A DNA stretch of 10,993 nucleotides. It comes from Deltaproteobacteria bacterium. Its GTDB lineage: Bacteria; JAUYMQ01. The translations under genes were made by a program, and so were the position numbers. How positions within the stretch are numbered: the stretch's first letter is position 1; every line of letters starts with the position of its first letter. The notes under the pieces were generated by a model. That model did not search any database and was not told the origin of the DNA. It saw only the letters and a program-made list of their open reading frames with translations. The DNA lies in NCBI GenBank assembly GCA_030698575.1, contig JAUYMQ010000558.1, forward strand, positions 1-10,993, written 5' to 3'. Below, one piece after another: positions 5,479-10,993 of the stretch.

Positions 5479-7692
5479 ATGGCGCGTTCGTCAACGCGTG
5501 AGTGGATCCGGCGCGAGGTCACGGGGCTCAGCCTCGTCGCGGGATCGGTCTACCTGACCATCAGCCTGCTTAGCTTCTCGCTGGATCAGGACGCCGGGAG
5601 CAACCTGGGCGGGCCGGTCGGGGAGTTTTTGGCGGACGTCCTCCGGCAGTCCGTCGGACTCGCCGCTTTCCTGATTCCATTCTATGGCCTGCTCGCGGGC
5701 TGGCGTCTGCTCCGGAACCAGCCGCTCGGCCCCGTGGCTTCCCGTCTTTCGGGGGGCGGGTTCCTCCTTCTTTTCGCCGCAATCTCCCTCGCCCTCATCC
5801 TGCCCGGCACCGATGCCTACCGCGCGGGCGGGTGGATGGGGGGCTGGATCGCCAATCGCCTCTTCCTCGAAGGGCTCGGGCGCCTCGGCGCTTACCTCTT
5901 CACCCTTGCCGGACTCGCCCTCTCGCTTGCCTTCGCCCTCGACGTGAGCGTGCTTTCCTTCGGGCGCGGCTTCATGACCGCGGGGCAGTGGGCGGCCGCC
6001 CGAGCCGACGCGGCCCGCGAAGCCTACCTCGCCCGCAGGCGTGTCCCGGCGCCCGCCCGTCCCGAGCCCGAAATCGTGACGCGCGGCGAGCAGGAGAGCG
6101 CAGCGGGCGACGAGCCGGCCAGGCCTTCGGCGCGCAAGAAGGCGGCTCCGATCATCGCGCCCAAACCCGTGCAGGAGAAGTTCGAGTTCGTCCGCGACGA
6201 CTCGGCGATCAAGGGTAACTACCGGCTGCCTCCGCTCGACTTTCTGAATCCGGCCATCGCGGTGAACGATTCAGTCGACCGCGAAGCGCTGCTGACGAAC
6301 TCGCGCATCCTCGAGAAGAAGCTCCGTGACTTCGGCGTAGAGGGAAACGTCGTCAAGGTGAACCCCGGGCCAGTCGTCAACATGTACGAGTACGAGCCCG
6401 CGGCCGGCGTCAAGATTTCCCGCATAGTGAACCTGTCGGATGATCTCTCGATGGCACTGCGGGCCGATTCCGTGCGCATCGTGGGCCCGCTGCCGGGGAA
6501 AGCGGTGGTGGGCATCGAGGTCTCGAACCGGCAGAAGGATGAAGTCAACCTGCGGGAGATGCTCACGACCTCCGAGTTCCAGCAGAGCGCCTACAAGCTC
6601 CCTCTCGCGCTGGGCAAGGACATCTACGGATCACCGGTGGTGGCCCCGCTCGAGGCGATGCCCCATCTCCTGGTCGCCGGCGCGACCGGAACGGGGAAGT
6701 CCGTCTTCCTGAACAACATTCTCATGAGCATTCTCTACCGTTCGACCCCCGAGGGTTGCCGCCTCCTGCTCATAGATCCGAAGCTCCTCGAGCTATCGGT
6801 CTACGAGGGGATTCCCCACCTGCTGACCCAGGTGGTGACGAATCCCAAGCGCGCCGCCGCGGCGCTTCACGGCGTCGTCCACAAGATGGAAGAGCGCTAT
6901 CGCATCATGGCGGCCAAGGGGGTGCGGAACATCGATCAGTACAACCGGAAAATGGAAAAGGAAACCAAGCACCCCGAGAAGGCGCCTGCTCAGCCGCAGA
7001 CCATCGACGGCGTGCCCGTGGAGTTCCCGCAGCGGCTTCCCTACATCGTCGTGATGATCGACGAGCTGGCCGACCTGATGGTGGTCGCGGGGCGTGACGT
7101 GGAGGAATCGCTGACGCGCCTGGCACAGATGGCGCGTGCCGCCAGCATCCACCTCATTCTCGCCACGCAGCGGCCGTCGGTCGACGTTTTGACCGGCGTC
7201 ATCAAGGCAAACTTCCCGACGCGCGTTTCCTTTCAGGTGTTCAGCCGCGTGGATTCGCGCACGATCCTCGATCACAACGGCGCCGAGGCACTCCTCGGGC
7301 AGGGCGACATGCTCTTTGTTCCGCCCAACACTTCCAAGCTCAGGCGGATCCACGGCGGTTTCGTGACGGAAGAGGAGATCAAGCGCGTCGTCGAGTTCTT
7401 GAAGGAGCAGGGCGCGCCGAGCTACGATGACACGATCATCCAGGAGAAGAAGGAAGCGCAGGTCGAGGGGGACGACGGGGAAGACGACGAGGTCTATGAC
7501 CAGGCCGTCGCGGTCGTGACGCAGCACAGGCAGGCGTCGATCTCCTTCATCCAGCGCAAGCTCAGGATAGGCTACAATCGCGCGGCACGGATCATGGAGC
7601 GCATGGAGCGCGAGGGGGTCGTGGGAGCGGCGGACGTGAACAATCGCCGGGAGATCCTCGTAAAGGATCTTTCGGTAGATGACTACGAATAG
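5479..7692 (+). CDS. ftsK: DNA translocase FtsK/SpoIIIE family
   Basis: FtsK is a hexameric ATP-driven pump at the division septum that moves the chromosome termini into the daughter cells. At 737 residues it is a compact member (E. coli is about 1,330), mainly through a short linker. Four membrane segments lie at about 14-34, 54-75, 90-109 and 132-157. A charged, Ala/Pro-rich linker (about 170-215) leads to the motor domain, with Walker A GATGTGKS (401-408), IDPK (432-435) and Walker B VVMIDE (524-529). The end (about 672-732) is the winged-helix gamma domain that reads polar octamers and contacts XerD. The ATG at 5479 has only a G-run as ribosome site. It lies 33 bases after uppP and 36 before lolA, an arrangement in which ftsK-lolA adjacency is familiar from Proteobacteria. 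Confidence 0.97.
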   Translation: MARSSTREWIRREVTGLSLVAGSVYLTISLLSFSLDQDAGSNLGGPVGEFLADVLRQSVGLAAFLIPFYGLLAGWRLLRNQPLGPVASRLSGGGFLLLFAAISLALILPGTDAYRAGGWMGGWIANRLFLEGLGRLGAYLFTLAGLALSLAFALDVSVLSFGRGFMTAGQWAAARADAAREAYLARRRVPAPARPEPEIVTRGEQESAAGDEPARPSARKKAAPIIAPKPVQEKFEFVRDDSAIKGNYRLPPLDFLNPAIAVNDSVDREALLTNSRILEKKLRDFGVEGNVVKVNPGPVVNMYEYEPAAGVKISRIVNLSDDLSMALRADSVRIVGPLPGKAVVGIEVSNRQKDEVNLREMLTTSEFQQSAYKLPLALGKDIYGSPVVAPLEAMPHLLVAGATGTGKSVFLNNILMSILYRSTPEGCRLLLIDPKLLELSVYEGIPHLLTQVVTNPKRAAAALHGVVHKMEERYRIMAAKGVRNIDQYNRKMEKETKHPEKAPAQPQTIDGVPVEFPQRLPYIVVMIDELADLMVVAGRDVEESLTRLAQMARAASIHLILATQRPSVDVLTGVIKANFPTRVSFQVFSRVDSRTILDHNGAEALLGQGDMLFVPPNTSKLRRIHGGFVTEEEIKRVVEFLKEQGAPSYDDTIIQEKKEAQVEGDDGEDDEVYDQAVAVVTQHRQASISFIQRKLRIGYNRAARIMERMEREGVVGAADVNNRREILVKDLSVDDYE

Positions 7693-7728
7693 TCGCGCCC
7701 ACGGGCCGTCGACGTTCACTTGAGCCAC

Positions 7729-8511
7729 ATGAAACCCAATCTTTCGAACTTCCGCGCGAGGCGCGACAAGCGCCACCCTGGCGGGGCGGCCACACTGCTC
7801 GCCGCGGCGCTCTTTCTCCTGCTCGGAGCCGCGGGCGCAACGGCCAACGGGGCGAGGGCCGAAACCGACGCCCCCGCGGTTCCCCGGGATGCGGCGGCGC
7901 CCGGCCGCCCGGCGGCTCTCGATGCGCTGGTCAAGGGGTTGCAGGCGCGCTACGAGCGCCTCGAGGATTTCAAGGCGCGTTTCGAGCAGCAGAGCCGTCT
8001 CGAAGCAGCCGGTTCGGCGCAGATTGCGCGGGGCGAGGTGTTCTTCCAGAAGCCGGGCAGGATGCGCTGGAACTACGAGACACCCGAGCCCCAACAGATT
8101 CTCATTAGTGAGGGGAAGCTCACGCAGTACGTGCCCGCTGACAAGCAGATCGTTGTTCAGGGGCTCGACACGAACCGCGTCGAGTACGCCTTCCTGACGG
8201 GGCTCGGGGAACTGGAGAATGAATTCAACATCCGGTGGGCCGAACCGCGGCGGCGGCCTGATGATCCACTCGAATACATAGAGCTCACGCCGCGCGACGC
8301 CGATGCCTCCTTCGCCAGGCTCGTTCTCGGGGTAGAGACGAGAGGGCACCGCATCCTGGCCACGGAGGTGAAGGACTTCCTTGGCAACGTCACGTCGCTC
8401 CGATTCGAGAAGCTTCAGGACAACGTGGGGCTGGGCGCCGACGTTTTCGCCATCAACAAACCTGCGGGGGTCGACGTCATCGACATGACCGATGGATGGA
8501 CGACTCCCTGA
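7729..8511 (+). CDS. lolA: Outer-membrane lipoprotein carrier protein LolA
   Basis: LolA is the periplasmic chaperone that takes lipoproteins from the LolCDE transporter to the outer membrane. The protein (260 residues) begins with a basic n-region (1-18) and a hydrophobic core (about 20-35), with likely cleavage near ANGARA (39-44). The mature domain shows the family pattern: F.ARFEQQSR (81-90), GEVFFQKPGRMRWNYETPEPQQILISEG (102-129) and a closing LRFEKLQDNVGLGADVFAINKPAGVDVI (224-251). An Ala/Pro-rich stretch of about 20 residues separates signal and domain. ATG at 7729 is preferred; an in-frame TTG at 7720 would add three residues, and neither has a strong ribosome site, so translation may be coupled to ftsK. 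Its presence shows a diderm cell with outer-membrane lipoproteins, consistent with the OmpA-family lipoprotein in this window. Confidence 0.93.
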   Translation: MKPNLSNFRARRDKRHPGGAATLLAAALFLLLGAAGATANGARAETDAPAVPRDAAAPGRPAALDALVKGLQARYERLEDFKARFEQQSRLEAAGSAQIARGEVFFQKPGRMRWNYETPEPQQILISEGKLTQYVPADKQIVVQGLDTNRVEYAFLTGLGELENEFNIRWAEPRRRPDDPLEYIELTPRDADASFARLVLGVETRGHRILATEVKDFLGNVTSLRFEKLQDNVGLGADVFAINKPAGVDVIDMTDGWTTP

Positions 8512-8535
8512 GTAGAAAGAGAGCAGGCTTCGAAA

Positions 8536-9030
8536 ATGCCTTCCTTCGACATCGTCTGCCAGATTGACGCGCAGGAGCTCGACAACGCCATCAACCAGGC
8601 GCGCCGGGAGGTCCAGACACGCTTCGACTTCAAGGGCAGCCAGACGACCATCGAGATGGAGCCGAAGAGCCAGGAGATCGTTCTGAACTCCGAGAGCGAG
8701 GGGCGGGTGAAAGCGATCCTCGACATTCTTCAGTCCAAGCTGGTGCGCCGCGGGATCTCGCTCAAGGCCGCCCGGCCGGGACCCATCGAGCCCGCTGCGG
8801 GAGGGCGACACAAGCAGACCCTCACCCTGCAGCAGGGGATTCCCATCGAGAAGTGCCGGGAGATCGTCAAGCGCATCAAGGGGACCAAGAAGAAGGTGCA
8901 GGCTGCCATCCAGGCCGACCAGGTGCGCGTGAGCGGAAAGAGCCTCGACGATCTTCAGTCGATCATCGCCCTTTTCAAGGAGGACGATCTCGGCATCGAG
9001 ATGCAGTTCGTGAACATGAGATCGAACTGA
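8536..9030 (+). CDS. yajQ: YajQ family nucleotide-binding protein (DUF520)
   Basis: This 164-residue cytoplasmic protein has the usual YajQ length. Family landmarks are MPSFDIVCQ (1-9), RFDFKGS (29-35) and the long C-terminal block KKKVQAAIQADQVRVSGKSL (118-137) followed by DDLQSII. YajQ proteins fold as two ferredoxin-like halves; some, such as the Xanthomonas member, have been reported to bind cyclic di-GMP and modulate a transcription factor, while others were found to bind nucleotides or RNA. The role here is not certain. A purine-rich GAGAGCAGG site lies about nine bases before the ATG. It sits 24 bases after lolA and 10 before apbE, so it is almost certainly co-transcribed with them. 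With the PilZ protein it is the second possible cyclic di-GMP receptor in the window, although no cyclase or phosphodiesterase is present. Confidence 0.95.
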   Translation: MPSFDIVCQIDAQELDNAINQARREVQTRFDFKGSQTTIEMEPKSQEIVLNSESEGRVKAILDILQSKLVRRGISLKAARPGPIEPAAGGRHKQTLTLQQGIPIEKCREIVKRIKGTKKKVQAAIQADQVRVSGKSLDDLQSIIALFKEDDLGIEMQFVNMRSN

Positions 9031-9040
9031 GCATCGGACG

Positions 9041-10096
9041 ATGAACCGGCTGTCCTTCCCCCCCCTCCTGCTCTGCGCGGTCGCACTCCTGGCTGCGGCT
9101 GTGACCGCCGCAGGCGAAGGCCGGGTCTTTGTGAGATCGCGGTATCTGATGGGAACGGCGGTGGAGATCAAGGCGCGTGGCGCGGACGCCGCCGAGACCC
9201 AGGGCGCCATCAACGCCGCCTTCGACGAAATTGCCCGGCTCGAAGCGCTCATGACCACCTGGAGCGCGGACAGCGACGTCAGCCGGGTGAACGCGATGGC
9301 GGGCCGGGCGCCCGTACGGGTGGCGCCGGAGGTGATCGAGGTCGTCGAGCACGCCCTCGGCGTCTCCCGGCTTACCGGCGGCGCTTTCGACATCACAATC
9401 GAGCCGCTCGTTCAGCTCTGGGGGATCGACGGCGATGGAAAGGCAAAGGTTCCTGCGAAGAAGGAGATTGACGCGGCGCTGGGGCGCGTCGGCTACCGCC
9501 ACGTGCACGTGGACCGGGGCGAGGGGACGATCTTCCTCGACGAGGCCGGTGTCCGGATCGGGCTCGGAGGGGTGGCCAAGGGCTACGCGGCGGAGCGCGC
9601 GCGGGGCGTTTTGAAGGCGCGGGGTGTGCGCTCGGCGATCGTCAATGCCGGCGGGGACATGGCGATGCTGGGAAAAGACGGCGACCGGCCCTGGCGCGTG
9701 GACATCAGGGACCCGCGCGAGCCCGGCGGCACGATGGGATGGCTGCAGCTCGAGAACCGGACCGTGCATACGTCAGGCGATTACGAGCGGTTCAGGGTCA
9801 TCAAGGGCAAGCGGTACCATCACATCCTGAGCCCGCTCACGGGCTATCCCGCCCGGCGCTCGCAGGCGGTCACGATCGTGAGCCGCGACGGCGCGCTTGG
9901 CGACGCGCTTTCCACCGGCGTTCTCGTGCTGGGACCGGAGGAAGGAATCAAGTTGATCGAATCGCTCGACGGTGTGGCGGTGCTCGTCGTGGACAACGGG
10001 GGAAAGCTTCATATGTCTGGCGCGATGCGCAAACGATTTCACCCGGCGCCCCTGCCCGAGCGAAGGCGGGAGAGTGTTGCGCCGTCACTTTCTTGA
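9041..10096 (+). CDS. apbE: FAD:protein FMN transferase (ApbE family)
   Basis: ApbE attaches FMN to threonine or serine in target proteins such as Rnf and Nqr subunits, using FAD and Mg2+, on the outer face of the inner membrane. The 351-residue protein has a signal-like hydrophobic start (about 7-24) but no proper lipobox, although many relatives are lipoproteins. Landmarks are YLMGTAVEI (35-43), GGAFDITIEPLVQLWG (113-128), GLGGVAKGYAAERA (174-187), NAGGDM (202-207), TSGDYERF (244-251) and GDALST (287-292), where Asp288 and Thr292 match the family's Mg2+ ligands. The usual HI.DP.TG.P reads HILSPLTGYP, with Ser264 for Asp. It ends in a basic, proline-rich tail (about 330-351). It starts 10 bases after yajQ with a poor ribosome site, suggesting coupled translation. 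No flavinylation target is encoded in the window. Confidence 0.93.
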   Translation: MNRLSFPPLLLCAVALLAAAVTAAGEGRVFVRSRYLMGTAVEIKARGADAAETQGAINAAFDEIARLEALMTTWSADSDVSRVNAMAGRAPVRVAPEVIEVVEHALGVSRLTGGAFDITIEPLVQLWGIDGDGKAKVPAKKEIDAALGRVGYRHVHVDRGEGTIFLDEAGVRIGLGGVAKGYAAERARGVLKARGVRSAIVNAGGDMAMLGKDGDRPWRVDIRDPREPGGTMGWLQLENRTVHTSGDYERFRVIKGKRYHHILSPLTGYPARRSQAVTIVSRDGALGDALSTGVLVLGPEEGIKLIESLDGVAVLVVDNGGKLHMSGAMRKRFHPAPLPERRRESVAPSLS

Positions 10097-10285
10097 CGAC
10101 AGTGTCGCGCAATGTACAGGATTCAACGGGTCCGGACGTCCAGGGAGACCTCATGAAAGGACGGCTTGTGCGAGGTGGTGCACAAATTGTGGTCGCTATC
10201 CGTCCTGAAGTCGGGATTCCGGGGAATTCGGCGGCGCTCGGGAGTCGTGCAAACGACGCTGTCGCACGCGGGGCTACACCTCATA

Positions 10286-10313
10286 TTGACAGGCAAGGGG
10301 CCTGTGTTAGAGT
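10286..10313 (+). promoter_or_regulatory. Promoter-like sequence with no clear gene behind it
   Basis: A perfect TTGACA (10286-10291) is followed after 16 bases by TAGAGT (10308-10313), with TGT just before the -10. Transcription would start near 10320. No convincing coding frame begins in the next 600 bases, so it may serve a small RNA, a distant gene at the right edge, or be spurious. Confidence 0.5.
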
Positions 10314-10319
10314 TGAGAC

Positions 10320-10470
10320 AAAGCGCCTCTGGTGCGTAGAAAAGGTTATAAATTGGGAAAAGATTTGCCTTTAGAGCCCGCTCGTCCGATAGAAAGGCCG
10401 AGCGGGTCGGCGTCAGTGGGGCAGGTGCCAAAAGTTGGCTCAACGGGGGGCGAATCTACCCCGGTCAACG
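10320..10470 (+). ncRNA. Possible structured small RNA (speculative)
   Basis: Several helices lie in series behind the promoter-like sequence: CTCT/AGAG (10327-10330 with 10373-10376) enclosing AAAGG/CCTTT (10341-10345 with 10368-10372); CCCGCTCG/CGAGCGGG (10377-10384 with 10399-10406, 8 bp); GCCAA/TTGGC (10427-10431 with 10435-10439); and CGGGG/CCCCG (10444-10448 with 10459-10463). I recognise none of the standard RNAs (tmRNA, SRP RNA, RNase P, 6S) and no T-tailed terminator closes it. Short helices occur by chance in GC-rich DNA, so this is only a candidate. Confidence 0.18.
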
Positions 10471-10590
10471 AATACTCCTGCGCCTCAGCCTTCTTCCGTG
10501 GTAGCGGACGCCTCAAAGCAGCGGACGTATTCGGCCATGTGCCGGATGGCTCCGCGCTTGGCACAACGCTTGCACACTCAAGTCCCTGAG

Positions 10591-10993
10591 TCAGGACCTC
10601 GATGAGTTAACAAGTTCCGCGAGGGGGACCCGTTCGAAGCCCCACGCGTCGCCCGGCAGTCGGAGGGCGCTCATCGAGCGAGCACGAAGGGCACGAGAGG
10701 AAACTCCAGGGCGGCCGGCAGGCTCCGACGAGTAGTCATCCGGACAGGGCGCAGTGCAGGGACGGTCGCCGGGGCACAGTCGGTTGAAGAGGCTAGAGGG
10801 GATATCGAGCACGGAGACTTCGTTCACGCACCCGGAGGGGTAGCGCCGCAGCAAGACATAGCCTCCGGTCCAAACGAGGAGTCCAAACCTGGTGGGTGAC
10901 CACCAGTCCTCGGAGGAGAGCCAAAAGTCATGGGCACGCGTCTTGAAAAGCTCCTCAGTGAATTCGAAACCCTGAAGCGCCGGTACGAGATTA
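10591..10993 (-). CDS. Possible partial leftward gene, hypothetical, running in from the right edge
   Basis: One leftward frame stays open from the window edge to a TGA at 10591-10593, giving about 133 residues with no start in view. The edge-proximal half reads like protein (aromatic-rich, for example DFWLSSEDWW then GLLVWTGGYVLLRRYPSG), and roughly three quarters of third codon positions in the remaining part are G or C. I recognise no family. The terminal half is rich in Arg, Ser and Pro and contains four Cys between about residues 57 and 80. Against it: an open frame of this length can arise by chance in GC-rich DNA, and it overlaps, on the opposite strand, a possible rightward start at 10930 with a good ribosome site. 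At most one of the two is likely real. Confidence 0.3.
   Translation of the reverse strand, partial: NLVPALQGFEFTEELFKTRAHDFWLSSEDWWSPTRFGLLVWTGGYVLLRRYPSGCVNEVSVLDIPSSLFNRLCPGDRPCTAPCPDDYSSEPAGRPGVSSRALRARSMSALRLPGDAWGFERVPLAELVNSSRS
10875..10912 (+). repeat. Strong bulged hairpin with GTGA tetraloop
   Basis: CGAGGA/TCCTCG (10875-10880 with 10907-10912) and CTGGTGG/CCACCAG (10889-10895 with 10900-10906) stack into 13 bp around a GTGA loop, with an 8-base one-sided bulge (10881-10888). It abuts the GGAGGAG that could serve as ribosome site for the frame starting at 10930. It is the most stable-looking isolated hairpin in the window apart from the terminator at 28-55. Confidence 0.55.
10930..10993 (+). 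CDS. Possible 5' end of a rightward gene, cut by the window edge
   Basis: An ATG at 10930 opens a frame that stays open for the 21 codons left in the window. The encoded start (MGTRLEKLLSEFETLKRRY) is an amphipathic, coiled-coil-like helix with Leu and Phe spacing typical of real proteins. GGAGGAG lies 11 bases upstream, slightly far but usable, and directly follows the bulged hairpin at 10875-10912. About two thirds of third codon positions are G or C. Too little is visible to name a family, and it conflicts with the open frame on the other strand. Confidence 0.3.
   Translation, partial: MGTRLEKLLSEFETLKRRYEI

Larger units (their letters stand above)
10097..10590. other. Stretch without a supported gene, downstream of apbE
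   Basis: About 490 bases follow apbE without a convincing coding frame. Short open frames exist on both strands, but their composition is not protein-like and they lack good start signals; one with an ATG at 10153 (73 codons) overlaps the promoter described below. I see no T-tailed terminator for the preceding operon. The stretch holds one promoter-like sequence (10286-10313) followed by several small hairpins, and an AT-richer patch at about 10338-10372 unlike its surroundings. Confidence 0.5.

Noticed and set aside
6793-9396. An 867-codon open frame on the minus strand, antisense to ftsK, lolA, yajQ and apbE
   Set aside because: It runs across four well-identified genes on the other strand. 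Long antisense frames are expected from strong G/C preference at third codon positions; the product is Arg/Leu/His-rich and matches nothing I know.
127-10057. FtsK-orienting octamers (GGGNAGGG) at 127-134, 3025-3032, 7307-7314 (+) and 10050-10057 (-)
   Set aside because: A handful of 8-mers in GC-rich DNA with mixed orientation carries no usable signal of replication direction, and the host's motif is unknown.
10153-10374. Small rightward frame of 73 codons after apbE with GGGAGA upstream of its ATG
   Set aside because: The product has no recognisable pattern, the frame overlaps the promoter-like site at 10286-10313, and composition is not clearly coding.
10623-10645. tRNA T-arm-like GTTCGAA flanked by G- and C-runs
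   Set aside because: The flanking arms do not form the required 5-bp stem, and no acceptor, D or anticodon arms are found at proper distances.
10690-10800. Faint resemblance to RNase P RNA (a GAGGAAA..TCC.GGG-like stretch)
   Set aside because: The following conserved blocks of RNase P RNA and its 3' pairing partner are absent, and the resemblance is limited to a few bases.

Overview
The window looks like chromosomal housekeeping DNA from a GC-rich, Gram-negative (diderm) bacterium. It has an outer-membrane lipoprotein carrier (LolA), an OmpA-type lipoprotein, undecaprenyl-pyrophosphate phosphatase and FtsK. The PilZ protein resembles the form best known from Myxococcota and other former Deltaproteobacteria. 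That, with the envelope gene content, makes a deltaproteobacterium-like lineage or a related candidate phylum the best guess, but no marker here fixes the phylum.

Layout. Positions 1-1935 hold a leftward cluster of three exported envelope proteins: a small DUF4398-like protein, an OmpA-domain lipoprotein, and a small protein resembling TIGR04073 (exosortase system-associated). It ends in a clear hairpin terminator at 28-55. The middle protein carries a DUF4398-like segment before its OmpA domain and a TIGR04073-like segment after it, so it fuses the domain types that its two neighbours encode alone. Positions 1936-2237 are a divergent promoter region. Rightward from there come radC and a PilZ-domain gene, converging on a leftward ssb gene whose product has two tandem OB folds. 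Positions 4245-4548 form a second divergent promoter region (ssb left, uppP right).

Positions 4549-10096 are a tight rightward run, uppP-ftsK-lolA-yajQ-apbE, with gaps of about 10-36 bases and a good sigma-70-type promoter (TTGACA, 17-base spacer, TAGGAT) just upstream. It covers cell-wall lipid-carrier recycling, chromosome translocation at division, lipoprotein transport to the outer membrane, a YajQ-family nucleotide-binding protein and a periplasmic flavin transferase. Three promoters in the window share the -10 hexamer TAGGAT.

Positions 10097-10993 are different: no confident gene, one promoter-like sequence followed by several small hairpins, a strong 13-bp bulged hairpin in front of a possible partial gene at the right edge, and a competing open frame on the opposite strand. 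This is the least understood part of the window. I saw no CRISPR array, insertion sequence, tRNA or rRNA.
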